A stretch of DNA of 64,000 nt from Blumeriella jaapii (Eukaryota > Ascomycota > Leotiomycetes > Helotiales > Drepanopezizaceae). Below the pieces are notes generated by a model that was not told the origin of the DNA, made no database searches, and saw nothing but the letters and a program-made list of their open reading frames with translations. Made by a program: the position numbers and the translations under genes. The stretch lies in the NCBI GenBank assembly GCA_009599575.1, contig VWND01000084.1:248001-312000 (forward strand), read 5' to 3'. Positions 1 to 11,838 of the stretch are shown here, piece after piece; positions within the stretch are counted from its first letter, which is position 1; each line of letters opens with the position of its first letter.

Positions 1-3000
1 GGGATGGGTCGGAGGAGAGGAGAGGAGAGGGTCGTATATGCCTAACAAGTGGCAAGCATGTGTCTTCGGCCGATTTGTGTGAACGGCGTACCCTGGGAGG
101 TAGTTGGAGATGTAGGGAGACACAGGCGCGTGATGTTTCCTCCTTGCTTCGTGTTGGAGCATGCGCAAGTAGGTAGAGCAGAGATCGCAGGTCGCACATC
201 GCATATTTGGAATCGGGATTCTGGACTCCGTAAGGAAAGGAGCCGCGCGTGTTGATTCTTATCTATCTGCCCTGGCGCCTTTCGTTTTTGAGGATTCTTG
301 GGATTGGCTGTTGCATGACAGAGGGTTCTACGACGGAGGTGGAAATTCGGGAGTGGAGCTTGAGATGGTTTGCATGATTGGGATTGGGGGGATGGGCGGG
401 CGATGGAATGTAGAGGGTGATGGTTGGTGGGGACTCCACTTTCGGCAATGAATAGCCTAGGGGGGTAACGGGTTTTCCCTTTATGTGTGGGTAAATGGTA
501 AGGTATTGGGGTGTTTGGAACTAGGTTTTTTTTGGTGTGTATGGGGGGGTTTATGAAGATGGGAGGGAGGAATCACGATAGCGAGCGCGTTTAGTCAGTT
601 ACGGGGTGTTCGGATTATTTCTTCTTATAATTTTGACTTTTATATGAATAAGAAGCTACGCTTAGCTTATATACATACATATATATATATATGATCAGAC
701 CGCATGCTCAGTTAACAAATGATCGCAAAGACGCGCGAAATAGATAATGCTTTCGTAACGGCTTACGTGGGTGGAGGTGGATGATGGTTAAGCGAGGGCG
801 GGAGCCAAGCGAGCTTTATGATCAACATTTAAAGTGAACCATCTGAACCTACGTAGCCTAACTTTCGGGCCGGGGAAAATCAAAGTAACTAATGACAAAG
901 GCACTTTCGTTTCGGTTTCCAATAATCTGTTCATTCAACAGAATGTGTGGCGACTATAAACACTGTATACACGCTTTTGAACCTACGCGACGCGAGTAGA
1001 GGAGAAATTACAATCTTCTTTGCAATTTTTCAAGGGATATGGAATGATTGTATCGATTTGCTCGGGTGGCTTATTTAGGTCAACTGACATAGGTGCTTAC
1101 GCAACGGGCTATAATCGGCCATTCAAATTCTTTACCCCACATGCAGCCAAGTGGATTATGTACTCCTCGTACAAACAAGACTCCCAGCCTACAATCCCTT
1201 GTTGTTGTGCTCGTATGGATACGAACCTCCCTGTAACTAACTATCTGATAACTTTGCAGGTCCACATAGATAGCGGTCGACCCAGCTTTGCAAGCAAACT
1301 TCAACCGCCAGAGACGATCTCGATCAAGAGAACGCACCCAGCGCATGCGTACCTATTCACAACAAGCTCCCAAAAAACAGAAACTTTTTCTGAACAGTGT
1401 ACCCTTGAAGAAGCCGAGTATGATTGCAGTTTCAAAAGCACACTATATTGGAAACACGCTTCCTCGAGTCAAACAAGAAGATAGAAGGTACGTTACCAGA
1501 TAACTGTCCCCTAACGGATCGGTAATTGATTCCACGAATCGTTTCGAAACAATTCTGCAAAAATCGGGCTAGAGATGCGGTACGAGAAGCAGGGCGTGCT
1601 ATCTCAACACCGCAAGTAGTTAATTTAGTCTACTTATTCCTAAGCGTGTTCAAGTATTGAACTAAGGTTTGTGCCAACCTCTTCCGCTAGCATGGAAGAT
1701 CAAGCAATTAAGGCAGAAGAATACTTGCGGACCTCTGCGAGCATGTTCGGGCATAGGGACAGGGAAATAAAGTTCGACTTGGTCGACTGAACAGGTCCGG
1801 AGTCCAATAGCCATCAACCTTTCGACTTCAACCAATTCAAACCCTCCGATGTGATACCATAACGGTAGGATGAAGTCAAGTGGGCCGTTGGCGCTGGAGG
1901 GAATAGAAGCAGGGGCCTAGCTAGGCGTGCTGTTTCGAAACGTCAGAATCCTCGTGTGAGAAGGAGAAGCATCGTCAGAACAGTGTTCGGAGACATGTTC
2001 TTTCTCGCGTCAAGATGAGTCTGATCCGTTTATAACTAGCTCAGCCTTTTTTCTATGGCCGTTTTTAAGCCACGTCCCCATAATTTTATCCAATACCTAT
2101 TGGAGATGGTCGATATTGCTGCTTGTTTCACTACTTCCTGACATCGGGTTTCGAAGATGGGCGGTGATAGAACTTCTCTGCACGTGGAAACAAGCCTCAG
2201 CTTTCGGACATCGATTCATCTGCTCTACCCTTCTGCCGTCGACGTCCGTGGGATGTTACGTACCTAGACCATCATCCGCGACAGCCAGCTAGCCTCTCGA
2301 TGCAGCTACTGGTTTATCATACCTTCTCTATCGAATATCGCATATTTGAGAAAAGTTGACGTAGAGCCTCGGTTGGGGCGTGATCGACACCCCGCACAGA
2401 TGCCTCAAATCCGCGCCGGTATTCTCTTTGTAGATTTGTATTTTCAGAGGAATATCCTGGTTGGAAACCATTTGAAAAAAAAATTGGCAATTGTTCTTGG
2501 GCGAATGAGAGAAAATGGCTGTTCTGCAACAGTGCCCAAGTCAGCTCAAAGTGGTTGGGTGAGCACGACGTCGTATCTGCAGTGCAGATTCTGCACCCAA
2601 GATGCAGTCGTGATCGTCACAGGTCCCGGGGCCACGACTCGAGTCGAGCAGTGTTTATGCACTGGTAATGAGCCGGCGAGGCCGAATCGTGAGCACTAAG
2701 CACAGGTACAGTAAAATACCTCGAGAGTCAAGATGGGCGCAAAGAAAAGAAGACCTTCCATCACGATCGGCGCCGAAGGGTCCGCAAGCCGGCCTCGCTA
2801 ATCTATGGGACTACGAACTCGGGTAAACTGCCTAATCGGGATGTTGTTGAGGCTTGACGAAGACGTTTATTTGTAAATGGTCTCCGGCACGGACGAACCC
2901 ATGGGCCGTGCCTGGCCTGCCTTATCTCGATCATCACCGATTCACCGACTGCACGACTCCAAATTTCTTCGGCCGGCTGACAGGCTTCTTTCTTTTCGGG

Positions 3001-3082
3001 CGTCACCGCGCATCAGACTAGTCGTGTGCTCCTGCATAAGCTGCGGGTCGACACTGCTAGCCTTGCAGAATAAAAACCCAAA
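1..3082. other. Left-edge stretch without a supported gene
   Basis: I find no convincing gene here. Open frames are short, several begin at GTG or TTG rather than ATG, and none resembles a known family. A GA-rich patch lies at about 11-31 and an AT dinucleotide run at about 673-693. A real gene split by introns could be missed. Confidence 0.5.
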
Positions 3083-3126
3083 CCCTTTTCTTCCCCTTCT
3101 CCTCCTTCTCCTCTTCCCCTTCCTTC
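3083..3126 (+). promoter_or_regulatory. Pyrimidine-rich tract just upstream of the coiled-coil gene start
   Basis: An almost pure C/T run of about 44 bases ends 11 bases before the ATG at 3138. Pyrimidine tracts of this kind are common just upstream of starts of well-expressed genes in filamentous fungi. Its position is the main reason for preferring 3138 over the upstream in-frame ATG at 2877. Confidence 0.45.
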
Positions 3127-3137
3127 AGCTACGACGC

Positions 3138-4700
3138 ATGTCTTCTCTGTTATCTCTCCTCTACGTTGTTCTCGCATCATCCACCGTCACACTGATGTCT
3201 ACCACCGCGTATCAACGTCTGCGTGCAAGGTTCACCGGCCAGTCGCCCCCTCCCCTGGAAGCCTCGAAACAACAAGCGCAGGATATGGACACCCTTCAGA
3301 AGGCGGTAGCATCGGCTATCGCAGTTGCGTTGAGCAATGACGAGTTTACCAAAGCAGTTGCGAAGCACCTGGCCGTCGAGCTCCAGCCTTCCCTCAAGTC
3401 GGCTACAGATAGCTCCACAATCGAGGCCAACATCCTCGCATCAAACGAGCAACTCTCCCAACGCATCGAGGAGACCAACACTGCCACCACTGGCAAGCTC
3501 ACTGCCCTTGACGAGGCCGTGTCTGAGATCAAGAAATCGTTGGCGGAGTTAGAAACCAACTTGAAGTCGGTTCAGGAACAAGTCACCTCTCCGGATACCT
3601 CGGTGTTGACAGCACATGGAGAGAAGCTGGACACCATTTCCACGGGTCTCCAATCGCTACAGACGGAGGGCCCTGCTCCCGTCACAACTGCTTTGTCCTC
3701 TCAAACCGAAAAGCTCGATGCCATCACTGCGGAACTTGCTCTGCTCAAGGAGAACGCTGAGATCAACGCGGCTTTGACGAACATCAGCTCGGAAATTGCC
3801 TCGGTCAAGTCGGAAATTGAAGCTTCCAACAGCACTGGCTTCTCTGGGCTCAACACTCACGCCACCACCATCATTGCCGCTATTGAGGCTCAAAACGCTC
3901 CCTTGGCCGAGATCAAGGAGTCCGCTAATAAGACAGCCGACATCCTGGCTGCTGTCGAGGCCTCTAACGGCTCCATTCAGACTCTCGGTGCTTCGGTCGA
4001 CGAACTCAAGACTGCTGTTTCGGCTCTTCCTCCAGCCGCAGAGAAGGTTGATCTGGCACCACTCACTTCTACCCTCGACGCCCATACTGCTCATCTCACT
4101 GATATCAAGGGCCTCGTCGCCACTCCTCCTGCCTCACCTGCTGCACCGCCTGTGGACATCTCCTCGCTGGAATCATCAGTGGCCCAGCTCAACACTACGC
4201 TCGAATCCCACACCGGCCATCTCACCGACATCAAAGGTGTAGTCGCCGCTCCCGCACCTGCCGCAGAGAAGCTTGACCTCTCTGGCATCGAGGCATCCGT
4301 ACAGGAGATCAAAGATTTAGTTGCCGCTATCCCCGCGCCCGTCGCCGGCAAAGACGATGAGATTCTCGCCTCTGTGGCCGCGATCAAGACGCTCGTCCAG
4401 GGTCTGCCTACCCCCGTTGCCCAGAAGGATGTCAAGGACGACGAGATCCTCGCTGAGCTCAAGAGTGCGGAGAAGCAGATCTTAAGCGAGGTTCTTCTCA
4501 TCAAGGGACTGGTGCAGACTAAGAAGACTGTGGTTTCTGTTGCCGAAGTTGGAGACAGCGATAAGGGTGCTGAGGTGCACACTAGCGGGAGTGCAAACCC
4601 TCCTGCTGAAGCGGAGGTGCAGACGAATGGGAACCCAAAGGCTGCTATGGTTGAGGACGCTGTTGATGCATCTGAAGCTCCTGAAGCGGCAGCGGCTTGA
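3138..4700 (+). CDS. Membrane-anchored or secreted repetitive coiled-coil protein, unknown function
   Basis: An intronless frame of 520 residues. The first 25 residues are hydrophobic (MSSLLSLLYVVLASS then TVTLMSTTAY), suggesting a signal peptide or N-terminal membrane anchor. The rest is Ala/Ser/Thr/Glu/Lys-rich and reads as long amphipathic helices with regular Leu/Ile/Val spacing, so an extended coiled coil is likely. The second half contains imperfect repeats: blocks such as LDAHTAHLTDIKGLV and LESHTGHLTDIKGVV followed by a Pro/Ala linker and a DLxxI or DEILAxV helix, in about four to five copies. The C-terminal 50 residues are acidic, Ala-rich and probably disordered. The frame stays open upstream to an ATG at 2877, which would add 87 residues; I chose 3138 because of the pyrimidine tract and the hydrophobic N-terminus. 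No family is recognised. Confidence 0.75.
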   Translation: MSSLLSLLYVVLASSTVTLMSTTAYQRLRARFTGQSPPPLEASKQQAQDMDTLQKAVASAIAVALSNDEFTKAVAKHLAVELQPSLKSATDSSTIEANILASNEQLSQRIEETNTATTGKLTALDEAVSEIKKSLAELETNLKSVQEQVTSPDTSVLTAHGEKLDTISTGLQSLQTEGPAPVTTALSSQTEKLDAITAELALLKENAEINAALTNISSEIASVKSEIEASNSTGFSGLNTHATTIIAAIEAQNAPLAEIKESANKTADILAAVEASNGSIQTLGASVDELKTAVSALPPAAEKVDLAPLTSTLDAHTAHLTDIKGLVATPPASPAAPPVDISSLESSVAQLNTTLESHTGHLTDIKGVVAAPAPAAEKLDLSGIEASVQEIKDLVAAIPAPVAGKDDEILASVAAIKTLVQGLPTPVAQKDVKDDEILAELKSAEKQILSEVLLIKGLVQTKKTVVSVAEVGDSDKGAEVHTSGSANPPAEAEVQTNGNPKAAMVEDAVDASEAPEAAAA

Positions 4701-6757
4701 TTGTTGCTTGCTACTCATTCATGACTAGCACAAGCCTAATATAGGATGAACTCTGAGGCATAGGGAGGAAGGAAACAAGTATATCATGCACCTGAACGTT
4801 AGGATGGGGATGGATGCATGATGCTAATATAGTAATGTCGGGGAGGTAAAAGAGAGGTGCACTGCATCGCGTCGCGTTGTAATGTAGAGAGCTGTGTGTT
4901 TATACGTACTCTAGCGCGCAGGATAAATATACCCTTTGAATCCATGACACTTTCAAATTTTCTTTCAATGAGATGGCTACTGTCTGCAGCGCTGAATGAG
5001 TGCGCGCATAGTGAGGTATGTGTCCGAACCGAAATTTCTCATCGACGGGTTCAAAATCTCGCTTAGCCACTAATTCTCACTCTCGCTTACCTACCTGAGG
5101 CCGGCCATCCTTTTTGATCTCCCACCGCTTCAACCTCGCATTGTGTTTGTTGATATCACTAAGTGTCAAACAATAAAAACTCTTTTGAATCGTTGATTGG
5201 ATGTTGCATGCGTTTTCCCTCCGTTGCGCAATCGGAGAACTTGGGTGGTAGGGGACGCACGCTCTCAGTGCGCTATCACTTGATGGAATCGTGACCGGAC
5301 CCCCTCCATGGCATTCCAAACAACACCGCCATTAGATCATCGGATGTAGTTAGGTGTTTAACTCGATAACAAAATCCCGAACGAGACAATCTTTGCCGGA
5401 AATAAGAAATACCGTAGCAAGCATTACAACCATTCTCAGTTCACGAAGCTGTAGCAGAAAGATCTTACAAGAATGAGTGTGTTGAAAAGCGTCAAAAGTT
5501 CACACCGCATTGAAATTCAAGCTAATTCAGAAAAAGTGGATGTGAAAGTGAGGAAGATAGCGAGCTTATAGAAAATGCTGCAGCCAAGGCAGCAGTTATC
5601 CCTAGCACACTGGGCCCGAGAAAACAAGATCTCTTGTGAAACGTTGGTTTTTAATGAAAGTGGAGAGATGTAGTACAGTGCACCGAGTGTTTATCGCACA
5701 TTTGCGCTGAAACGAAGCCGTACAAACAATCCGGGAATCTAATAGGCGTTCAATGCACTATTCCTCTCAAAACTGCAAGAGCACGCTGTAATCTGCTCTG
5801 AACATGATAACAACAAAGGCTTGATGATTCCAATGATTGGGATCATGATTTTTGCAACGAAATAAAATATTCAGGTTATGATGGACGAAGCTAGCTGATC
5901 TTGACTGTGGTCAAGCACCCTTTCCAATTGTTTACCTCTTCTCGGCTAATGTTCGATACGCGGTACATAGGTGTAAGTGCCCTGCCGGCCGAGCATTTTT
6001 ATTCGTCCGGGACAGAACATTTATCTTCGGACGAATTAAGGTCAGCTACAGCTAGCTATTTATCGGAGGATCAACAGTTTGATCTCGTTATCCGAACCGT
6101 GAACATTCCACACATATGAAATTGCCTTTGTTTACTCTTGGCACCGAAACCCCGACGTGATGTCCAGTTTCTGAGCTATCTGTTGGGTATACGGCCATGG
6201 GCAGCTCCTTTTCCCTACCTAAAGAGTCCCTGAATTCTTCAAGAGTTACTATGCTAGTACTTCTCTGCAGCAGACGTTTGGCTAAGTAGTTGACGATCCG
6301 GACCCTGGCATTGGACATGGGCCTGATCGACTGATCTTCATCAGGGAAGATCAACTTCTATAAGAGCCCTCTCATACCTCGACTTGAAAATGCAAATACC
6401 CAACAACTAGACGCGCACTGTCCTTTTCATCGAGTATTTGAAGCCATCCATAATCAATGTACGACGTCATCTTTATGCCCCGCCACCCCCCTGCTGACTA
6501 TCACATGTCTTGAACACCTGTGTGCGCCACGCGCCACACAATCACTTCGATGGAACAACATCCAATCCCTATTCCTCCAACGCATGAGTCTCAACAAAAC
6601 AAACTTCATGCTTCACTCCTCGCCGCCTCAAAACATGGTCCATTCCCTCGTGCTTCGCTGCAACTCTTTACACCACGAAAAGTTCAAGTCGAATGGATGA
6701 TCCTGCAGCGAGAGGCGAAAATCCACCCTCCACGCCACCCCAGGTCAGAAAGTCGAG
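4701..6757. other. 2.1-kb intergenic region, nothing identified
   Basis: Between the coiled-coil gene and the lipase gene. Composition is somewhat AT-richer than the flanking genes. Open frames are short and overlap without family resemblance. No tRNA, repeat array or transposon relic was seen. Confidence 0.5.
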
Positions 6758-9700
6758 ATGGAGAAGAACGAGGACGACAAAAGGGGCAAGGAAGTCGGAA
6801 TAGCTACTCGAAACAATGTACCAACTGCAGAATCTTCAACTCTTTTGCCTGCGCCCATCGCAAACATTGTAAGCTTGGTGACTCGGTCCAGCTCTCTCTA
6901 CCTCCGCGTGGGCACCTTCGTCAGTAGCCTTGCACTCGACGGCGCACGAGTAACGACCCTGACTGGCCTGGAGTTGAGTCGAGCAGTTGTCGAAGGCATC
7001 CTACACCGTGCCGGGCGCGATGTGTTTCTGCGGAGCACAGGCGAGCTGGGGAGGGCCGAGGCAGAGGGAATGTTGGAGCGGAGTGTAGCAACGTTACATT
7101 CCACCATCACGAACATATCGTTCGCTGCCTCGACCGGCTTCTCTATCTCCTCCACCGCATTGCATGGCGCGGGAGACCTGTCGCAACAGCTGCTGTCCAC
7201 GTTGGATAGCATCCTCGGAAGCACGGATTCCAGTAGGGCCATCGCGAGCATTGTTACGCTTATAAGGCGAGAATTCCAAAACCCGGCTACGGGGCAGGAA
7301 GGCGAAAAAGTCGGCGTGGCAGATCTTTTGCTGGGCATCTGTGGACTCGCACTGCTGCAGAGGTGGTGCAAGAAGCTCACAGATGTTGAGGGGGCTGGAG
7401 ATGCCGTGGTATGGGACGTGGTGGTGCTGGACGACGGGAGAAGGGCAGACGTCGTTCGGAAAGATGATGTTCCCAACCCTGTGAAGGCGTTGGGAAGGGC
7501 AAACTCCATGTCTTTTGTGTCTCCAGGTGGAGATGAGGTCGTCCAGACCATCGAGCGAGAAGGCAGGCTACAGGATGAGTCCGAGGATGATTTGCCCGAG
7601 ATCAGGCTCAAACAGCGGATTATGACTTCTCTCCCTGTCGATGCATCCGTGTCGATTACAACGGAAACCACAATTACGAAAACCATCACAGTAGAGATCA
7701 CAGGAGCGCAACCTCCGGATGTGTCGCCGCCTCCTGGTGTTGAATTCGTGGAAGAAAGTGTCCAGTACCCTGGAGATGTTGCCTCCGATGGCAGGCTTCT
7801 GTCAAATGAACAGCACACCAGCGTATTGGTTCCGAAGTATAGGGTGGTTTACCAGATTTCTCGAAGGAAATTTCGAGGAACCGACATTGAACCACACGGA
7901 GAAGCTGATTTGGAAAATGCCATTGAAGATAGTGATGACGAAGCAGAGCCTAACGTACTGGAAGGTATTGAGTCGCCGATATCCTCTCTTGAAACACCGC
8001 CAAAACCACACTGGAAAGATAGACCGACGAAGGTCTCTCCGGACAGGACGAACAGAAACAGTCCGTCTAGGTCCTTTACGCTAGGAGACGAGAAATCCTT
8101 GAGATTTTCTTCTATACCGGTCCCGAAGCTATCGGAGCATGCTGCAAACCAGAAAAGGACCCGCAAACCGATGAGCTCTGCATCCTCGATCTCGGAAGTT
8201 TCCTCTACCAAGAAAGTGGCTGCCAAATCACAAACGGCAAAGAAGTTGAAGTTGGATAGACCACCCGCGAAACAGCCTGAGAGGAAAGGTTTGATCCGAA
8301 ACGCTCTACGGAAAGGCTCTGCCACGACACTTTCCAATCTGTGGAATAAAGAAAGCACTGAGCGGTCAAGTTCTAAATCGCCTTCAACCAAGCCTCCTTG
8401 GGGAAGCCCTAGTCCACCTGGGCCCTCGAAATCGTATCTTCCAGTCCCTAATCGCAACCTCAGCACGTTGACGACACGCGATACACCACAACCTCCCCAG
8501 CGGGGCAACCCGAATTACTTCTCTTCGAGGGATCTGGGCCTAACTCAACCAGCTGACCCGCAAAGAAGTCCTTCCAGAGCAAGTTACTACTCGGTTCATG
8601 AACGGCGGCGTGACTCAGTAGTGTCACAAACCGATACCTATTCTTTGCAATCAACTGAGGCACGGTCTGGATCACCCACAGCCTATAGGGCCCATGTTCG
8701 ACCTCACGGTAACCTGATCAGAGCGAAATCTGAGAAGAACATTCTTGATCAGCCAGTCTCTCCGACGCTTCAACCTCGAAGGTCGAAGAGTGTCGTACCA
8801 AGTATATATACCCTCAGAGCGAGCAATTCGACTACGTCGCTTGCACTAGCAAACAAGCCGCGGCGTAGTGCTTTTGAAAACTCCGAATCTCTTGAAGCTC
8901 TAACACATACTGGATTCATTGATGGTTTGTTTCCTCAGCATCACATTGTTCGCAATATCACTCGATTCGTGCGCTTTGCATCCGCTTCGTACGGTTCCAA
9001 TTTCCTTCGGGTGATGGGCATCGTTACCGCGAACGGTCCGACAGCGAAAGAGATTGAGTCCTCACATCACCATGAACATCACTCTTTCTCCACACACACT
9101 CAATTACCGCCGTCGACAATCCTTTTGTCGTCTTTTGTCGATCCTCAAGGTGGTACTGATTCGACTGGAAACACGAATACCGGGGTCCCAATGGTACATT
9201 TTGTGTCCCTTGACCACGAGTCCAGGGCCGTAGTTCTTACATGCCGTGGCACCTTGGGTTTTGAAGATGTTCTCACCGACATGACTTGCGATTACGACGA
9301 GCTTATGTACAAAGGAAAAGCTTACAAGGTCCACAGGGGAATGCACGCATCGGCAAGGCGGCTCCTCGATGGCGGTGGTGGACGCGTAATGGCAACAATT
9401 ACCGCTGCTTTGGAAGAGTTTCCTGACTACGGACTGGTGCTGTGCGGGCATTCCTTGGGTGGAGGTGTGACAGCCCTGCTCGCCATCCTTATTTCGGAGC
9501 CCTCCCCGGACTCTTCGTCGACAGCCTTCTTCACAACTGCCAATACCTCGTCTCAGCTTCTTCTCACATCATTCGAAAGCGTGAAGAGCTCTGCGCCATC
9601 TAGAGTACACCTCCCACCCGGGCGACGAGTCCACGTCTACGCATATGGCCCTCCGGCCACCCTCTCGCCGTCTTTGCGACTCGCGACGCGAGGCTTAATC

Positions 9701-10210
9701 ACAACCATTATCAACGGCCAGGACCTCGTGCCTTATCTATCCCTCGGCGTTCTTCATGATCTCCAAGCGGTAGCACTAGCTTTTAAGACCGACGATTCAG
9801 GTGCCAAGGGGGAAGTCCGCAAGCGCGTATGGGCGGGTATCACAGGCAAATTCTTGGACAAGTGGTACGCTAATCGCCATCCGGGCATGAACACAGAGGA
9901 AGATGATCAATGGGCATACTCTGCTCTCAAAGCTTTGCGAGCTTCCATGCTCTCCGCAAAGTTGCTCCCTCCCGGCGAAGTCTTTGTGGTGGAGACCATG
10001 CCGGTGCTGCAGCGAGAGGCCTTTATGGGCGACGGCAATGGCGAAGGCAGAGGTCTAGGGCGTCCTGCGACAAGGAGTGTGTTGAAGTATGTGAGAGACG
10101 TGGAAAAGCGATTTGGAGAGATCAGGTTTGGGGGGAGTATGCTCCTGGATCATAGCCCTGGTCGATATGAGATGAACTTGCGAGCGCTAGGGAAAGGTGT
10201 ATTAGGATGA
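6758..10210 (+). CDS. Class 3 (diacylglycerol-lipase-like) lipase, 1150 aa
   Basis: One uninterrupted frame from a true ATG. The C-terminal third carries an alpha/beta-hydrolase lipase class 3 domain (roughly residues 800-1010). The nucleophile elbow CGHSLGGG places the catalytic Ser at residue 899. Upstream, VVLTCRGTLGFEDVLTD is the usual oxyanion-side strand. A likely catalytic Asp lies in NGQDLVPYLS (residue 989), and the His may be in LLDHSPGRY (residue 1132), the arrangement seen in sn1-specific diacylglycerol lipases. Residues 1-200 match the conserved N-terminal helical region of the fungal members. Residues about 370-720 are low-complexity, Ser/Pro/Lys/Arg-rich and probably disordered and phosphorylated. 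Expected role, from the family: hydrolysis of diacylglycerol or other acylglycerols at membranes. Substrate is not shown by the sequence. Confidence 0.88.
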   Translation: MEKNEDDKRGKEVGIATRNNVPTAESSTLLPAPIANIVSLVTRSSSLYLRVGTFVSSLALDGARVTTLTGLELSRAVVEGILHRAGRDVFLRSTGELGRAEAEGMLERSVATLHSTITNISFAASTGFSISSTALHGAGDLSQQLLSTLDSILGSTDSSRAIASIVTLIRREFQNPATGQEGEKVGVADLLLGICGLALLQRWCKKLTDVEGAGDAVVWDVVVLDDGRRADVVRKDDVPNPVKALGRANSMSFVSPGGDEVVQTIEREGRLQDESEDDLPEIRLKQRIMTSLPVDASVSITTETTITKTITVEITGAQPPDVSPPPGVEFVEESVQYPGDVASDGRLLSNEQHTSVLVPKYRVVYQISRRKFRGTDIEPHGEADLENAIEDSDDEAEPNVLEGIESPISSLETPPKPHWKDRPTKVSPDRTNRNSPSRSFTLGDEKSLRFSSIPVPKLSEHAANQKRTRKPMSSASSISEVSSTKKVAAKSQTAKKLKLDRPPAKQPERKGLIRNALRKGSATTLSNLWNKESTERSSSKSPSTKPPWGSPSPPGPSKSYLPVPNRNLSTLTTRDTPQPPQRGNPNYFSSRDLGLTQPADPQRSPSRASYYSVHERRRDSVVSQTDTYSLQSTEARSGSPTAYRAHVRPHGNLIRAKSEKNILDQPVSPTLQPRRSKSVVPSIYTLRASNSTTSLALANKPRRSAFENSESLEALTHTGFIDGLFPQHHIVRNITRFVRFASASYGSNFLRVMGIVTANGPTAKEIESSHHHEHHSFSTHTQLPPSTILLSSFVDPQGGTDSTGNTNTGVPMVHFVSLDHESRAVVLTCRGTLGFEDVLTDMTCDYDELMYKGKAYKVHRGMHASARRLLDGGGGRVMATITAALEEFPDYGLVLCGHSLGGGVTALLAILISEPSPDSSSTAFFTTANTSSQLLLTSFESVKSSAPSRVHLPPGRRVHVYAYGPPATLSPSLRLATRGLITTIINGQDLVPYLSLGVLHDLQAVALAFKTDDSGAKGEVRKRVWAGITGKFLDKWYANRHPGMNTEEDDQWAYSALKALRASMLSAKLLPPGEVFVVETMPVLQREAFMGDGNGEGRGLGRPATRSVLKYVRDVEKRFGEIRFGGSMLLDHSPGRYEMNLRALGKGVLG

Positions 10211-11838
10211 ACAGCAGTCGGACTGCGAGTGCCAATGTTATTAACCCCGAGCAAAACAGGGACGTGGACTGGTGACTGGTCTTTTAACTGGGGGCTGAAT
10301 ATCTGCCTGTCAACCAAATTTTGCTGAGTCTGCCCTTCTGTCTCATCGTTGAGCGAAAAGGCAAAGCTGCATTTCTTCTCATGCATTTCGTTATGAATCA
10401 AGGAGTCATGCTTTCAGAGACCGAGCTATTTGAGCCCCCATGGGGCCAACCTCCACTGTCTCAAGACATAGACCTCGAGGGCGTACAATCCCAATGCCCT
10501 TTCACCGACTATTCAGCATCAAGTCTGCTCAAATATTTCTGCTATCACACAAAGAAATTTGCATGCCCGAAGTGAGCCCAGAAGGACTTCCGATAATGTT
10601 ATGGCAGATAGCTGTGCTTGGAGAAATCGGTGCGCACAACATCCTAGAGTTAAACTTACGGACTCACGCTTTTATATTTCAATCTTTTTGGTTCGCGCGA
10701 AACAAACTCTTGATCGAGTCGATAGAAAAACTTGTTTTTGATGACATCCAAGCGATATAGGACGAGCATTTTGGGGACCAAGGCTCATCTGGCTTTGCGC
10801 TGCTTCGATATAGCTGATTTGAAAACATCTTTTAGTTGTATTCTTTCCAAAAGCAATTACGGCAGAACAGATCTTCAGTTCTTGTACGTCTATCTACAAC
10901 GTCTTGCGAAACCATTATAGTACTTTTACGAAAACTCGAACATCCATGATTATTACTGTTCAAGCTCATCCTTGACTGTAGCTAGCTTCAATCAACGTTT
11001 GGATAATCAAGATGAGATCCATTCTGTACTTAATTGTGGGAAGGCAGCCCACTATTAACTGGCCCTGATATGAAATGGATTTCGATATCACCACAGCCAT
11101 TTATAATTTCTTATGCCTCTTTGGAAATTTCTACTTGGGCACTTACCAGAACGAATCCTCAAGGACGAAAACGCATACAATCAGAAAGCACAAAGACATG
11201 TGCATCTGATTAAAATTGGTAGGTTTGCAAATCCCAGTCAAAGAAAATGGCCAAAAGAACAATAGCCTACTCTCACTTCTAAACCAGTCACAGCGCACTC
11301 GAAAATGAAATTCCGAAGGGCAGCTTGTTTCTACAAACCGGAACCGTTTTAGAGGGTGACAAGGACGGTCATAGGCGCGTCAAAATGATCCCGAGAATTT
11401 TAAAGAAAGTTCAAGGCCACGGAATTACTTCCAACATTCCACATTACTTGAGCTAGCCGAATGTCACGTTGCCGAACGCCGCGGACGGCAGTCAGACTCG
11501 GGTCTAACGATCTGCAAAAGCAATCGGTAAAGCGAAAGTAAACAAAGTTCAGTGGACGACTAGCGCCTTTAAAACTGGTATGTATACCTACACCTCTCAG
11601 GCTTGTGATAAATTCTCCGACCACCTATCTAAATACCTAATGCGAATTATGCCTACTAAAATTGGATCATGTATATCGATACAGTTTGAACCATGGCAAT
11701 ATCCCATCATGTGTCCTGAAAGAAATCATTCTTCAACGCAGAACCCCTTGGACGTAATCTCGTTAACCAGCGGCAATATATGGAGGCCCTTTTCCTTTCT
11801 ATACAGCCAAGAACCTCTTGACGAAATTGTCAAAAACC
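10211..11838. other. 1.6-kb intergenic region between tail-to-tail genes
   Basis: Lies between the 3' ends of the lipase (plus) and MFS (minus) genes and must hold their 3' UTRs. A 106-codon ATG frame at 10440-10760 (plus) shows no recognisable domain, and I do not call it. Nothing else identified. Confidence 0.5.

Noticed and set aside
2877..3137. N-terminal extension of the coiled-coil protein from the ATG at 2877
   Set aside because: It would translate the pyrimidine promoter tract as LPLLLLLLFPF, giving an unlikely N-terminus.
5020..5070. Possible tRNA B box (GGTTCAAAATC) near 5049 and another (GGTTCGAAC) near 53092
   Set aside because: No matching A box at the right distance and no acceptor-stem pairing around them.
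10440..10760. 106-codon ATG frame between the lipase and MFS genes
   Set aside because: No domain, no codon or composition support, and it overlaps the probable 3' UTR region.
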